Origin: Pararhodobacter marinus
GTDB taxonomy: Bacteria; Pseudomonadota; Alphaproteobacteria; Rhodobacterales; Rhodobacteraceae
Direction of reading: 5' to 3'
Assembly: GCF_003122215.1 (NCBI RefSeq)
Contig: NZ_QEYD01000001.1
Coordinates: forward strand, 62,001 to 126,000
DNA: 64,000 nt
Below, one piece after another: positions 1-8,815 of the stretch. Made by a program: the position numbers and the translations under genes. Position 1 is the first letter of the stretch. Each line of letters begins with the position of its first letter. The notes below the pieces were generated by a model that saw nothing but the letters and a program-made list of their open reading frames with translations, did no database searches and was not told where the DNA came from.

Positions 1-1
1 C

Positions 2-409
2 GGCGTCATCGTCGCCGGGTTGTGGCACGGCACGGGGCTGGTCATGTGCCTAATGCTGGCCGGGTTGCGCGGTATTGACGAGGATGTCTGGAAAGCCTCG
101 CGCGTCGACGGGATCCCGGCCTGGAAGACCTATATCTTCATCGTCATCCCGATGATGCGCCCGGTCTTTGTCACCACTTTGGTGCTGATCACCGCCTCGA
201 TCATCAAGCTTTACGATCTGGTCATCGCCCAGACCGGCGGCGGGCCCGGCCTGTCGTCCGAGGTGCCGGCGAAATTCGTCTTCGACGCGATGTTCGTTTC
301 GCAGAACCTCGCGCAGGGCTTTGCCGCCTCGACGATGATGCTGGTCGCCGTGATCTTCGTGATCATCCCCTGGGCCTATCTCGAATTCGGAGGAAAGAAG
401 CGTGGCTGA
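2..409 (+). CDS. Sugar ABC transporter permease (5' partial, MalF-type)
   Basis: This is the C-terminal 135 or so residues of an inner-membrane permease of the binding-protein-dependent sugar transporter class; the start lies upstream of the window. The cytoplasmic EAA loop, which docks on the ATPase, is visible as ASRVDGIPAWKTYIFIVIP. Two further hydrophobic segments follow (around VTTLVLITASIIKLYDLVI and MMLVAVIFVIIPWAYL). It is the first of three genes in one operon and its stop overlaps the next start by 8 bases. The partner genes suggest carbohydrate uptake, and the second permease looks like the glucose/mannose type. The exact substrate is inferred. Confidence 0.88.
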   Translation, partial: GVIVAGLWHGTGLVMCLMLAGLRGIDEDVWKASRVDGIPAWKTYIFIVIPMMRPVFVTTLVLITASIIKLYDLVIAQTGGGPGLSSEVPAKFVFDAMFVSQNLAQGFAASTMMLVAVIFVIIPWAYLEFGGKKRG

Positions 410-1319
410 TCAGACCGCTCCCGCCCCCAGCCGGGGGATCGCCGAGGCCGTGGGCCCGCGCCCGCGCCGCGCCTTGTCGGTCCGCAACATCGTGATCTAC
501 GGCATCCTCGCCCTGCTCTCGGTCTATTACCTGCTGCCGATCTGGGTGATGATCATGACCTCACTGAAGGGCATGCCGGAAATCCAGATGGGCAACATCT
601 TTGCCCCGCCCGTCGAGCTGACCTTCGAGCCCTGGATCCGCGCCTGGTCCTCGGTCTGCACCGGTCTCACCTGCGAGGGGATTTCGACCGGTTTCCTGAA
701 CTCGGTCATCATCACCGTGCCCTCGGTCGTGCTGTCCATAGCCGTCGCCTCGGTCAACGGCTATGCGCTGTCGCTGTGGCGCTTCCGCGGGGCGAATGTC
801 TTCTTCACCATCCTGATCATCGGCGCCTTCATCCCCTATCAGGTGATGATCTATCCCATCGTGATCATCTTGCGCGAGATCGGGCTTTACGGCGATCTGG
901 CCGGGCTGGTGCTGGTGCATACGGTTTTCGGCATGCCGATCCTGACCCTGCTGTTTCGCAACGACTTCTACTCGGTGCCCGAGGAATTGTTCATGGCCGC
1001 GCGCATCGATGGCGCCGGTTTCTGGACCATCTTCCTGAAGATCATGGCGCCGATGGCCCTGCCGATGTTCGTGGTGGCGGTGATCCTGCAATCCACGGCG
1101 ATCTGGAACGACTTCTTGTTCGGCGTGATCTTCAGCACGCCGCAGAACTATCCGATGACCGTGCAGCTCAACAACATCGTCAATTCGGTGCAGGGCGTGC
1201 GGGAATACAACGTCAACATGGCCGCGACCCTGCTGTCCGGTCTGGTGCCGCTGACCATCTACCTCGTCTCCGGCAAGCTCTTCGTGCGCGGCATCGCAGC
1301 CGGCGCCGTGAAAGGTTGA
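402..1319 (+). CDS. Sugar ABC transporter permease (MalG-type, glucose/mannose-like)
   Basis: This 305-residue inner-membrane permease has about six hydrophobic segments, beginning near residue 30 (IVIYGILALLSVYYLLPIWV). A typical EAA loop, MAARIDGAGFWTIFLKIMAP, lies near residue 200. The extracytoplasmic loop with two cysteines (CTGLTCEGI) resembles glucose/mannose permeases of the GtsC type, and that is the basis for the substrate guess. The start is a GTG with a strong GGAGG 8 bases upstream, inside the end of the preceding permease gene. The ATPase gene follows after 4 bases, so the three genes are one transcription unit. Confidence 0.9.
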   Translation: MADQTAPAPSRGIAEAVGPRPRRALSVRNIVIYGILALLSVYYLLPIWVMIMTSLKGMPEIQMGNIFAPPVELTFEPWIRAWSSVCTGLTCEGISTGFLNSVIITVPSVVLSIAVASVNGYALSLWRFRGANVFFTILIIGAFIPYQVMIYPIVIILREIGLYGDLAGLVLVHTVFGMPILTLLFRNDFYSVPEELFMAARIDGAGFWTIFLKIMAPMALPMFVVAVILQSTAIWNDFLFGVIFSTPQNYPMTVQLNNIVNSVQGVREYNVNMAATLLSGLVPLTIYLVSGKLFVRGIAAGAVKG

Positions 1320-1323
1320 ACCC

Positions 1324-2403
1324 ATGCAGCCCAGCGTTTCCATCCGCAACCTGAAATTGGATTTCGGCGCCATCCAGGTGCTGAAGGACCTCAATCTCGA
1401 CATCGGCAAGGGCGAGTTCCTGGTGCTGCTCGGTTCCTCAGGCTGCGGCAAGTCCACGCTCCTGAACTGCATCGCCGGGCTTCTGGAGCCCACCGATGGC
1501 AGCATCTTCATCAACGGCGACAACGTGACCTGGGCCGAACCGTCCGAGCGCGGCATCGGCATGGTCTTCCAGTCCTACGCGCTTTATCCGCAGATGACGG
1601 TGAAGGGGAACCTCAGCTTCGGGCTGAAGAACGCCCGCGTTCCGAAGGACGAGATCGAGCGTCGGGTAGCCCGCGCCGCCGATATCCTGCAGATCGGCCC
1701 GCTTCTGGGTCGCAAGCCCGCCGCCCTGTCCGGCGGTCAGCGTCAGCGCGTGGCCATCGGCCGGGCACTGGTGCGCGATGTCGAGGTGTTCCTGTTCGAC
1801 GAGCCGCTGTCGAACCTCGACGCCAAGCTGCGCGCCGAGCTGCGCGTCGAGCTCAAGCGCCTGCACAACAACCTCGGCAACACCATGATCTATGTGACAC
1901 ATGATCAGGTCGAGGCGATGACCCTGGCCGACCGCATCGCCATCATGAAGGGCGGGCTGGTGATGCAGCTGGGCTCGCCGGCCGAGATCTACGGCCGGCC
2001 CGCGAAAAAATATGTCGCGGATTTCATCGGCTCGCCCTCGATGAACTTCCTGCCCGGCAAGCTGCGCGCCGGTCCGGTGGTGGATGTGGCGGGTCAGTCG
2101 ATCCCGCTGGATGCCTATGACTTCACCCGCAAGGGGCTGGAGGGCGACGTCTGGTTCGGCATTCGGCCCGAACATGTCGCAACCGGCGAGGCAGCCGCGG
2201 CCTGTCCGGTCTCCTATGAGTTGAAGGCCGAACTGGTCAAGCCGATGGGCGCCGAAACCCTGGTCTGGAGCAGCATCGAGGGCACGCCCTTCCGCTTCCG
2301 CATGGACGGGCATGCTCAGGTTGCGGCCGGCGATATCCTGCGCGTGGGCTTCGATCCGGTGCGAGCCTCGCTTTTCGACACGGTGGAAGAGCTGCGCGTG
2401 TAA
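1324..2403 (+). CDS. Sugar ABC transporter ATP-binding protein (UgpC/MsmK family)
   Basis: This 359-residue cytoplasmic ATPase powers the two permeases upstream. Walker A is GSSGCGKST near residue 37, the Q-loop is VFQSYALYP, the signature is LSGGQRQRVAIGRAL near residue 135, and Walker B is FLFDEPLSNLD, followed by the H-loop (YVTHDQVEAMTLADRI). After residue 240 comes the C-terminal TOBE/OB regulatory region usual for the MalK/UgpC class (GIRPEH motif). The length is normal. A strong intrinsic terminator directly after the stop closes the operon. Confidence 0.93.
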   Translation: MQPSVSIRNLKLDFGAIQVLKDLNLDIGKGEFLVLLGSSGCGKSTLLNCIAGLLEPTDGSIFINGDNVTWAEPSERGIGMVFQSYALYPQMTVKGNLSFGLKNARVPKDEIERRVARAADILQIGPLLGRKPAALSGGQRQRVAIGRALVRDVEVFLFDEPLSNLDAKLRAELRVELKRLHNNLGNTMIYVTHDQVEAMTLADRIAIMKGGLVMQLGSPAEIYGRPAKKYVADFIGSPSMNFLPGKLRAGPVVDVAGQSIPLDAYDFTRKGLEGDVWFGIRPEHVATGEAAAACPVSYELKAELVKPMGAETLVWSSIEGTPFRFRMDGHAQVAAGDILRVGFDPVRASLFDTVEELRV

Positions 2404-2428
2404 CCTCCCGACACCGCCGCTTCCCCGC

Positions 2429-2459
2429 GGGGCCGCCCAGACCGGGCGGCCCCTCTTTT
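2429..2459 (+). terminator. Rho-independent terminator of the sugar ABC operon
   Basis: A perfect 10-bp GC stem (2429-2438 pairs with 2444-2453) with a 5-nt loop is followed by TCTTTT. It sits 25 bases after the ATPase stop codon. Confidence 0.85.
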
Positions 2460-2523
2460 GTTCCGGCAAGCAAAAGGCCCGGGCGGGTGCCCAGGCCTTG
2501 CTGTCAGACCGGCGCCTGACCGG

Positions 2524-3228
2524 TCAGAGAATGCCGCGGGCGGTCAGCCAGTCGCTCACCAGTTCCGAGACCCGTTCCCGCTGCTCGAAGGGCAAGAGAT
2601 GCCCCGCCCGCGGGATCACCCGTGACTCGGCATCCGGGATGGCCTTGGCGATGCCGGCATGGACCTCGGGCGTCGACAGATGGTCGTGTTCGCCGGTGAT
2701 CAGAAGCACCGGGAAGTTGAAGGCGCCGATATAGGCGAAGGCATCGGGGCGGACCAGCAGCGCGCGGTTCTGGCGCTCGTGCACCTCGGCCGGGCAGGCC
2801 TCGACCATGGCGCGGACGCGGGCGAGCAGCGCCTCGTCGCTCCGGTTCTCGGGAGCCAGCACCTTGGGCGCCCAGTCGCGTGCATAGCGGGTCATGTCGG
2901 CATTGGCCTGATCGATGCGTGTCTGACGATGCGCGGGCTCGCCCGGCCCGGCGGGCTCGGCGCCGGTGCTGGACAGGATCATCGCCTTGATGCGCGCGGG
3001 GGCCTGCCGCCCCATCTCCAGCGCCACGCGCCCGCCCATCGAATGCGCGGCGACGATCAGCGGGCCTTCGGTCGCCGTCAGGGCGCGCGCCGCCATCTCT
3101 TCGAGCGTGGCATCGCGCGTGGTATCGGCGACATGCACCCCGGCAAGGCGCGGGTACAAAGCCTCAGCCAGAGGCGCCCAGGTCCGGGCATCCGACATGA
3201 TTCCGTGCACCGTCACGAGTATTGGCAT
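2524..3228 (-). CDS. Alpha/beta-fold hydrolase
   Basis: This 234-residue protein has the alpha/beta-hydrolase fold. HG of the oxyanion region (VTVHGIMSDARTW) is near residue 8, the nucleophile elbow AHSMGG is near residue 60, the acid is probably in TGEHDHLS near residue 190, and the catalytic His is in RAGHLLPFE near residue 212. I chose the ATG at 3226-3228 because AAGGAGAGG stands just upstream; the open frame extends further but has no such site. It is divergent from the thiolase gene. The neighbour might suggest an enol-lactonase (PcaD), but the N-terminal motifs do not match PcaD well, so the substrate is unknown. Confidence 0.85.
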   Translation of the reverse strand: MPILVTVHGIMSDARTWAPLAEALYPRLAGVHVADTTRDATLEEMAARALTATEGPLIVAAHSMGGRVALEMGRQAPARIKAMILSSTGAEPAGPGEPAHRQTRIDQANADMTRYARDWAPKVLAPENRSDEALLARVRAMVEACPAEVHERQNRALLVRPDAFAYIGAFNFPVLLITGEHDHLSTPEVHAGIAKAIPDAESRVIPRAGHLLPFEQRERVSELVSDWLTARGIL

Positions 3229-3424
3229 GGTCCTCTCCTTCAAGCGCGTGAATGCGGGCAGCATAGGAAGCCGGTCGGCGGCTGGCGACGGACAAGAGAT
3301 TGGGCCAGCCCAAACCCTCTGACCCAACCTCCAGTCAGACCGCGCGGAATGCCTTGTCAGAGGACATCGCCGCCCACGCGGGGTACCACGCAGGGAACCC
3401 GACGCAAGCAACCCGGAGGCCCCG

Positions 3425-4621
3425 ATGACCGATGTTTTCCTCTGCGACTATATCCGCACCCCCATCGGGCGCTTCGGTGGCGCGCTTTCCGCCGTGCGGG
3501 CGGACGATCTGGGCGCGGTGCCCCTGCGCGCGCTGATGGCGCGCAATCCTTCGGTCGACTGGGCAGCCATCGATGAGGTCGTCTTCGGCTGTGCCAACCA
3601 GGCGGGCGAAGACAACCGCAACGTTGCCCGCATGTCCGCCCTGCTGGCCGGTCTGCCGGTCGAGGTGCCGGGCACCACGGTCAACCGGCTTTGCGGCTCG
3701 GGCATGGATGCGGTGCTGATCGCCGCGCGGGCGATCCGGGCGGGCGAGATCGATCTGGCGATTGCCGGTGGCGTCGAAAGCATGTCCCGCGCGCCCTTCG
3801 TGCTGCCCAAGGCCGAAAGTGCCTTCTCCCGGTCCAGCGAGATCCACGACACCACAATCGGCTGGCGCTTCGTCAACCCGCTGATGAAGGCGCAATACGG
3901 CGTGGATTCCATGCCCGAAACCGCCGAGAACGTCGCCGAAGACCACAACATCAGCCGCGCCGATCAGGACGCCTTTGCCCAGCGTAGCCAGCACAAGGCC
4001 GGGGCGGCGCAGACCAATGGCCGCTTTGCCCGCGAGATTACGCCGGTCGAGATCAAGACCCGCAAGGGTGTGACCGTGGTCGATACCGACGAGCATCCGC
4101 GCGCCGCGACCACGCTGGAAGACCTGCGGCGGCTGAAGACCTTCGTGAAGGCCGATGGTACGGTGACCGCCGGCAATGCCTCGGGCGTCAACGATGGGGC
4201 GGCGGTGCTGATCCTCGCCTCGGCGGCGGCGGCAAAGAAACACGGGCTGACCCCGATTGCCCGCGTGCTGGGCGGGGCCACCGCCGGGGTGCCGCCGCGG
4301 GTCATGGGCATCGGCCCAGCGCCAGCTTCGCAGAAGCTGATGGCGCGGCTGGGCCTCACGCCCGACGATTTCGCGGTGATCGAACTGAACGAGGCCTTTG
4401 CCTCGCAGGGTCTGGCGACGCTGCGGGCTCTCGGCATCGCCGATGACGATCCCCGCGTGAACCCCAATGGCGGTGCCATCGCGCTGGGTCACCCGCTGGG
4501 CATGTCCGGCGCGCGGATCACCGGCAGCGCCATGCTCGACCTCAAACCCGGCGAGAAATCGCTGTCCTGTATGTGCATCGGCGTCGGCCAGGGCATCGCC
4601 ATCGCGCTGGAACGGCTCTGA
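3425..4621 (+). CDS. pcaF: Acetyl-CoA acyltransferase, 3-oxoadipyl-CoA thiolase type
   Basis: This 398-residue thiolase cleaves a 3-oxoacyl-CoA with CoA. The active-site residues are present: Cys90 in NRLCGSGMDAV, His356 in ALGHPLGMSGARI and Cys384 in CMCIGVGQG. The stretches CANQAGEDNRNVARM, DTTIGWRFVNP and DSMPETAENVAE are typical of the PcaF/PaaJ branch, which splits 3-oxoadipyl-CoA into succinyl-CoA and acetyl-CoA in beta-ketoadipate or phenylacetate degradation. No other pca or paa genes are adjacent, so the exact pathway is inferred from subfamily features alone. The ATG has GGAGG just upstream. Confidence 0.88.
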   Translation: MTDVFLCDYIRTPIGRFGGALSAVRADDLGAVPLRALMARNPSVDWAAIDEVVFGCANQAGEDNRNVARMSALLAGLPVEVPGTTVNRLCGSGMDAVLIAARAIRAGEIDLAIAGGVESMSRAPFVLPKAESAFSRSSEIHDTTIGWRFVNPLMKAQYGVDSMPETAENVAEDHNISRADQDAFAQRSQHKAGAAQTNGRFAREITPVEIKTRKGVTVVDTDEHPRAATTLEDLRRLKTFVKADGTVTAGNASGVNDGAAVLILASAAAAKKHGLTPIARVLGGATAGVPPRVMGIGPAPASQKLMARLGLTPDDFAVIELNEAFASQGLATLRALGIADDDPRVNPNGGAIALGHPLGMSGARITGSAMLDLKPGEKSLSCMCIGVGQGIAIALERL

Positions 4622-4651
4622 GCCGAGCCGCCCGCGACGCGAGCGGCGCCC

Positions 4652-6016
4652 TCAGCCGATGAACTCGCTGGGCAACAGCGCCTGATGCAGGAACATCAGG
4701 TTGTCTCGCAGGTCCTCACGGCTGATCCTGCCCCCCAGCGACACGCGCAGTTTCTCCTCGGCCGGGCCGTCGACCGTGAAGGCATCCGAGGGAATGAGGC
4801 CCAGCGGCCGCCCGGCCATCTTGACCACCACATCCGCCCGGCCGACGCCCGGGGGCAAGGTCAGCCAGACATTGAAGGCATTCTCCGAGGCCTCGAAGGC
4901 GAAGCCCGTCAGCGCCTCGCGCGCGATCTCCTGCCGGGCGGCGCTTTCGGCGCGGATGAAGCGGCGGATGCCGTCGGCGGTGCCGTCCTCGATCCATTGC
5001 GTGGTCAGTGCGGCGGCGAGGGGTGAGGGCATCACCGACAACGCGCGGATCGCCTGCGACAGCCGGATCGCGCAGCGCGGCGAGGGGGCAATGGTGAAGG
5101 CCAGCCGCAGCCCCGCGCCGATGCATTTCGCCAGCCCGCCGATATGCCAGGTCAGATCGGGCGCCGCCAGCGCGATGGGCGTCGGCGCCTTGGCGGGGAT
5201 GAAGCCATAGGCGTCATCCTCGATCAGCGTGAGCCCGGTCGCGTTCAGCACCTCGGCCAGCGCCAGCCGCCTTTCGACCGGGATGGTCAGGGTTGTCGGG
5301 TTCTGCAGCGTCGGATTCAGGTAGAGCGCCTTGGGCTTGTGTAGGGCAATCGCCGCGCGCAGGGCCTCGGGCGTCACGCCCTGCGCGTCCATCTCCACCC
5401 CGATCAGCGTCACGCCGAAGCGCGCGGCGATGTTGCGGATGCCGGGATAGGAGACGCGCTCGCAGAGGATGCGGTCGCCGGGGCGGGTGATGATCGACAG
5501 GATCGCCGCCATTGTGGCATGGGCACCGGGGGTCACGGCGATGCGCTCCATCGACGGGGCCATGCCGCGCAGGCTGAGCCAGCTCGAGGCGGCGACCCGG
5601 TCGCGTTCGGCTCCCACCGGGGATTGGTAGCGCAAAAGGTCGACTAGATTGGCCGAGACATAGCCGAGCCCGGCCTGCATCCGCGCCACGAGATCGGGAT
5701 CCGCCGGTTCGGGCGGCATGTTCATCGACAGATCGCCGGCGCGCTTGCGTTCGGGATCCGCTGTCGCGGTCGGACGCGCGGTGACGAAGGTGCCGCGGCC
5801 GACATGGCTGGTCACCAGACCGCGCGTCTGGGCCTCGGCATAGGCGCGCGAGACGGTGGTGAAGTCGAGGCCGAGGCTTGCCGCGAGGCGGCGCTGCGGC
5901 GGCAGCCGGTCGCCACCGCCCAGCCGTCCCTGCTGGATATCCTGCGCAATGGCATCGGCAATCGCCAGATAGCGCGGCTTTCCGGTTTCAGCCAGCTGGG
6001 GAACCCAATCAATCAT
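4652..6016 (-). CDS. MocR-type regulator (GntR HTH plus aminotransferase-like domain)
   Basis: This 454-residue protein has an N-terminal GntR winged helix (residues 15-80, with DRLPPQRRLAASLGLDFTTV) joined to a fold-type I PLP domain. The PLP region includes EDDAYGFIP and the likely Schiff-base lysine in GGLAKCIGAGLRLAF. MocR proteins are PLP-sensing transcription factors that usually act on a divergent gene. The start at 6016 is chosen for an AGGAG 8 bases upstream; the open frame extends about 250 bases further without support. It faces the chimeric gene at 6280 across 263 bases containing a repeated TTGTATGCA. Its original target may have been lost. Confidence 0.88.
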   Translation of the reverse strand: MIDWVPQLAETGKPRYLAIADAIAQDIQQGRLGGGDRLPPQRRLAASLGLDFTTVSRAYAEAQTRGLVTSHVGRGTFVTARPTATADPERKRAGDLSMNMPPEPADPDLVARMQAGLGYVSANLVDLLRYQSPVGAERDRVAASSWLSLRGMAPSMERIAVTPGAHATMAAILSIITRPGDRILCERVSYPGIRNIAARFGVTLIGVEMDAQGVTPEALRAAIALHKPKALYLNPTLQNPTTLTIPVERRLALAEVLNATGLTLIEDDAYGFIPAKAPTPIALAAPDLTWHIGGLAKCIGAGLRLAFTIAPSPRCAIRLSQAIRALSVMPSPLAAALTTQWIEDGTADGIRRFIRAESAARQEIAREALTGFAFEASENAFNVWLTLPPGVGRADVVVKMAGRPLGLIPSDAFTVDGPAEEKLRVSLGGRISREDLRDNLMFLHQALLPSEFIG

Positions 6017-6279
6017 CGAGACATCTCCTGTTCGCCCGAAGCTAGCCGTTTGATTCGGAGAGTTGAAGGCGTGTTGTATGCATCGCCGCAATGGCGCTCC
6101 CGGATCCCGCGACCCCATTCGTACCGCGCCCGGTCTCAACGTAGCAAAGATGAATTTCGCCCACATCTTGATCAGATCGCATAGCAAATGCTGGTTATAT
6201 TGTATGCACATTAGGACGAATATTGACTGGATATTTAATGCAGCGCCACCCTTGGATCGTACCAATCAAGGGGGGCGGG
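6017..6279. promoter_or_regulatory. Divergent intergenic region with two TTGTATGCA repeats
   Basis: This AT-richer gap separates the MocR gene from the gene at 6280. The 9-mer TTGTATGCA occurs at 6074-6082 and again at 6200-6208, the second overlapping a TATATT that could be a -10 box. Direct repeats between a MocR gene and its divergent partner are a common arrangement for MocR binding, so these are operator candidates. No binding data are available. Confidence 0.45.
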
Positions 6280-7116
6280 ATGCCACAGGTCACCAAGGAA
6301 GCGCACAAGGACGGGGATTTCTTCGTCAATTACGAAGAGAAGGTTTTCGAGGATGTGAAGGCCGAGGCGGGCGAGAAGACGCTGGTGACCTTCCATACCG
6401 TGGCTTTCGAGGGCTCGATCGGCCTTGTGAACATCCTCAACGCCATCCGCCTGAACCGGAAGGGCTATGAGACGTCGACCCAGCCCTTGCTGGCCGCACG
6501 TGTTACAATCCGGTCACGGCTTCATGCGGTCGGCCCGAATGCCCTCGGGTCCGAACAGCAGATCCTCGGCCCGGACGGCCTGCTGGGATGTCTGCGGATG
6601 ATCTCGTGCTTCCTCCGCCACGACGAGACCGGCTCCAATCGGCGGCTCCTGCGCGGCAATCTTCCGGGGATGGCACCCCTGCCCCCGGCCACCGTAGAGT
6701 TGGACCGACTGCAGGCCACGGCGCGATGCATCGCCCGCAATGCACGATTGGGCGGTTCGATGGGACCGGCGATCCTGCGCTACACGCCCGTCGCCGCGCT
6801 CGATTTCAACGCGGCCGGGTTGCTCTATTTCCCGACCTTCTCCAAGATCGCGGAGATGGCCTGTCCCGGGGCCGCACCGCTGCTCCGCCGCCAGATCACC
6901 TATCTCGGCAATCTGGACCCGGGCGAGGACATATTGGTCGAGCCGCTGCGCGATGACGAAACGGCGACGTGGCTTCGCTTGTGGGCGAAGGGCCGGGTCC
7001 TGGCAGAGATATCGACGCAGCGGTGTCAGGGAAGCGGCGATCCGCCTACCCTCAAGGTCACGGGCGGACATTCCGGCGCGTCCGGGTCTGTCGGGGAGAG
7101 GAATCTATCAATCTAG
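6280..7116 (+). pseudogene. Chimeric gene: MSMEG_0572/Sll0783-type N-terminus joined to hot-dog-like C-terminus
   Basis: This open frame of 278 codons seems to be made of two unrelated gene ends. Residues 1 to about 68 (from [20 protein letters not shown] to [10 protein letters not shown]) match the start of the MSMEG_0572/Sll0783 nitrogen-starvation protein family, whose members are about 170 residues long. From about residue 72 ([14 protein letters not shown]) onward it resembles the LnmK/Pnap_2097 acyl-enzyme group, including [11 protein letters not shown] and [11 protein letters not shown], but lacks that family's N-terminus. The junction is near 6485. An in-frame deletion would explain it. 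The second assignment is from memory and moderate. The start is chosen for AAGGGGGG upstream. Confidence 0.55.
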
Positions 7117-7213
7117 CCACAATGTTTCACAATGATCGCATGATTGACTGTTTAATTTCTGGCGCGCCGCACGTATATCTCGGTCATCCATTTTGACCGA
7201 GAGTGAGTCCATC

Positions 7214-7615
7214 ATGTGCGCCACCGAGCCCCGGGACACCAAACTGGCCGTTCGTCGCGGCCTCCTGCTGCGCTGCCCCGCCTGTGGCGTCGGCAAGCTG
7301 TTCGGAGGGTATCTGAAGGTCAACGCCACCTGCCCGGCCTGCGGCGAGGAACTGCACCACCACAGGGCGGATGACGGCCCGGCCTATCTGACGATCCTCG
7401 TGGTCCTGCATGTCGTCGGCATCGCGTTGCACCAGATGGTCGGGCGGTATCAGGACAACCCCCTGCAACTCGCCCTAGTCCTGTCCACCGCGGCCCTGGT
7501 CCTGTCGCTCCTTCTGTTGCCGCGGATGAAGGGGTTGATGATCGGCATCCAATGGGCGAAGGAAATGCACGGCTTCGGCCGTCAACACCGCGATTCCCCG
7601 AACGACGCGCCGTAG
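7214..7615 (+). CDS. DUF983 family membrane protein
   Basis: This protein of about 133 residues has two CxxC pairs in its N-terminal half (RCPACGVGKLFGGYL and TCPACGEELHHHRADDGP), which probably bind zinc. Two hydrophobic segments follow (YLTILVVLHVVGIALHQMV and LALVLSTAALVLSLLLLP). This is the layout of DUF983 proteins, often found near alphaproteobacterial heme-copper oxidase or general metabolism genes; the function is unknown. I use the ATG at 7214; an upstream in-frame TTG at 7193 is possible. The gap before it is AT-rich and contains CACAATG twice (CACAATGTTTCACAATG). Confidence 0.8.
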   Translation: MCATEPRDTKLAVRRGLLLRCPACGVGKLFGGYLKVNATCPACGEELHHHRADDGPAYLTILVVLHVVGIALHQMVGRYQDNPLQLALVLSTAALVLSLLLLPRMKGLMIGIQWAKEMHGFGRQHRDSPNDAP

Positions 7616-7822
7616 AGGCGGACGGGAGATTCGGACGGTGTTGGCAGCCCCGTGATGCCGTCGCCGAACGGCACCGCGGCCGCTTTCGTCCGGGATCGCC
7701 CGGGCAGCGGAGGGCGCCGGGTTTCCATCCTCCCCTCTCGCGCCTTTCTCAGGCGTGCGGGCGGAGGCCCCGAGCACGCCTGACCGCCCCCCTCCATTTC
7801 GATCCGCAGCCCCGGACGCTCC

Positions 7823-8485
7823 ATGACCTCCCCTTCCCTGACCCTCGACTATCTCTTCGATCCGCTCTGCGGCTGGTGCTACGCCAGTTCGGCGATGCTG
7901 GCCGGGATCGCCAGCCATTACCCTGACCGGTTGACCCTGCGCCCCTCCGGCCTGTTCGATGCGCCGCGCCCGGTATCGGCCATCGCGGGCCATGCCTGGA
8001 GCAATGACCAGAGGATCGCCGCCATCGCCGGCCTGCCCCTGAGCACCGCCTATCGGGACGAGGTGCTGATGGCGCCCGGCGGGGTCTTCACCTCACGATT
8101 CCTGACGCGGGCGCTGGTCGCGCTGGGTCAGATCGACCGGGGGCTGGAGCCTCGGTTCCTGCACCGGGCGCAACACGCGCGCTATGTTCTGGCGCAGGAC
8201 ACGTCCCGCCCCGAGAACGTGACCGCCCTTGCGGAGACCGAGATGGCCGAGGCGGATCTGCCCTTCGATGCCGGGGACTTCGCCCGCCGCCTCACCGGCG
8301 ATGCCGATCTGGCGGCCCGCGCCGAGGCCCGAATCGCCGAGACCAACCGCCTGCAACAGAGCCTCACCGCCGGCGTGCCCAAGCTGGTGATCGGGCGCGA
8401 CGGCGAAAACCTGATTCTCGAGGGCGAGGCGATCTATCGCGGCGCCGGCCCGGTGCTAGCGGTGATCGCCGAGATGGTGGCCTGA
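7823..8485 (+). CDS. DsbA-family protein-disulfide oxidoreductase
   Basis: This 220-residue thioredoxin-fold protein has the active site C16-G-W-C19 (DPLCGWCYASS) very near the N-terminus. The helical insertion of DsbA/FrnE-like proteins runs from about 50 to 160, and a cis-proline loop (AGVPKLVIG) lies near residue 185. There is no signal peptide, so a cytoplasmic location is likely, as in the FrnE/HCCA-isomerase-like branch. The substrate is unknown. The 207 bases upstream hold no other recognisable gene. Downstream it faces a decayed LysR fragment. Confidence 0.8.
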   Translation: MTSPSLTLDYLFDPLCGWCYASSAMLAGIASHYPDRLTLRPSGLFDAPRPVSAIAGHAWSNDQRIAAIAGLPLSTAYRDEVLMAPGGVFTSRFLTRALVALGQIDRGLEPRFLHRAQHARYVLAQDTSRPENVTALAETEMAEADLPFDAGDFARRLTGDADLAARAEARIAETNRLQQSLTAGVPKLVIGRDGENLILEGEAIYRGAGPVLAVIAEMVA

Positions 8486-8815
8486 TCCGGCGGCGGGGCC
8501 GGGCGCAGACAGGCGCTCACCCGGTCGCGAAACCAGCGCAGGCCGGGGTCCGCCTCGGCCCGCTTGTTTCACAGCATCGTCACGGGCGAACCCGCCGAGC
8601 CCAGCGGCACCGTCAGCACCCGCGCCCTGCCCGCCCGCGCCAGCATCTCGCCATAGCCGCCGGGCGCGATGGCGAGGAACCGCCCGCTGCCCAGCCGTTC
8701 GGGCAGGGCGGCGAATTCCCGCAGATAGAGGGCGACATTCGCGCTGAACCCGGTGCGGGTCAGGATCGCGGTGATCTCGGACGCATAGGTCGCGGCCGGG
8801 GCGGCGACCAACCGC
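8486..8815 (-). pseudogene. LysR-type regulator, C-terminal remnant
   Basis: Read on the minus strand, the segment from 8815 encodes text like the last half of a LysR effector-binding domain (LVAAPAATYASEITAILTR, then LARAGRARVLTVPLGSAGSP). It meets an in-frame TGA at 8569-8571. Beyond the stop the frame continues with NKRAEADPGLRWFRDRVSAC, the usual LysR ending, so the stop is a nonsense change rather than the true end. The DNA-binding half is missing, cut off exactly where the ParB-like fragment begins on the other strand. Not functional. Confidence 0.5.

Noticed and set aside
561-1562. Long open frame on the minus strand over the permease and ATPase genes
   Set aside because: It lies opposite two clear transporter genes, is rich in His/Arg/Gly repeats typical of shadow frames in GC-rich DNA, and has no family features.
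2524-3228. Calling the alpha/beta hydrolase PcaD (3-oxoadipate enol-lactonase)
   Set aside because: The pcaF-like neighbour invites it, but it is divergently transcribed and the N-terminal and nucleophile regions do not show the usual PcaD pattern.
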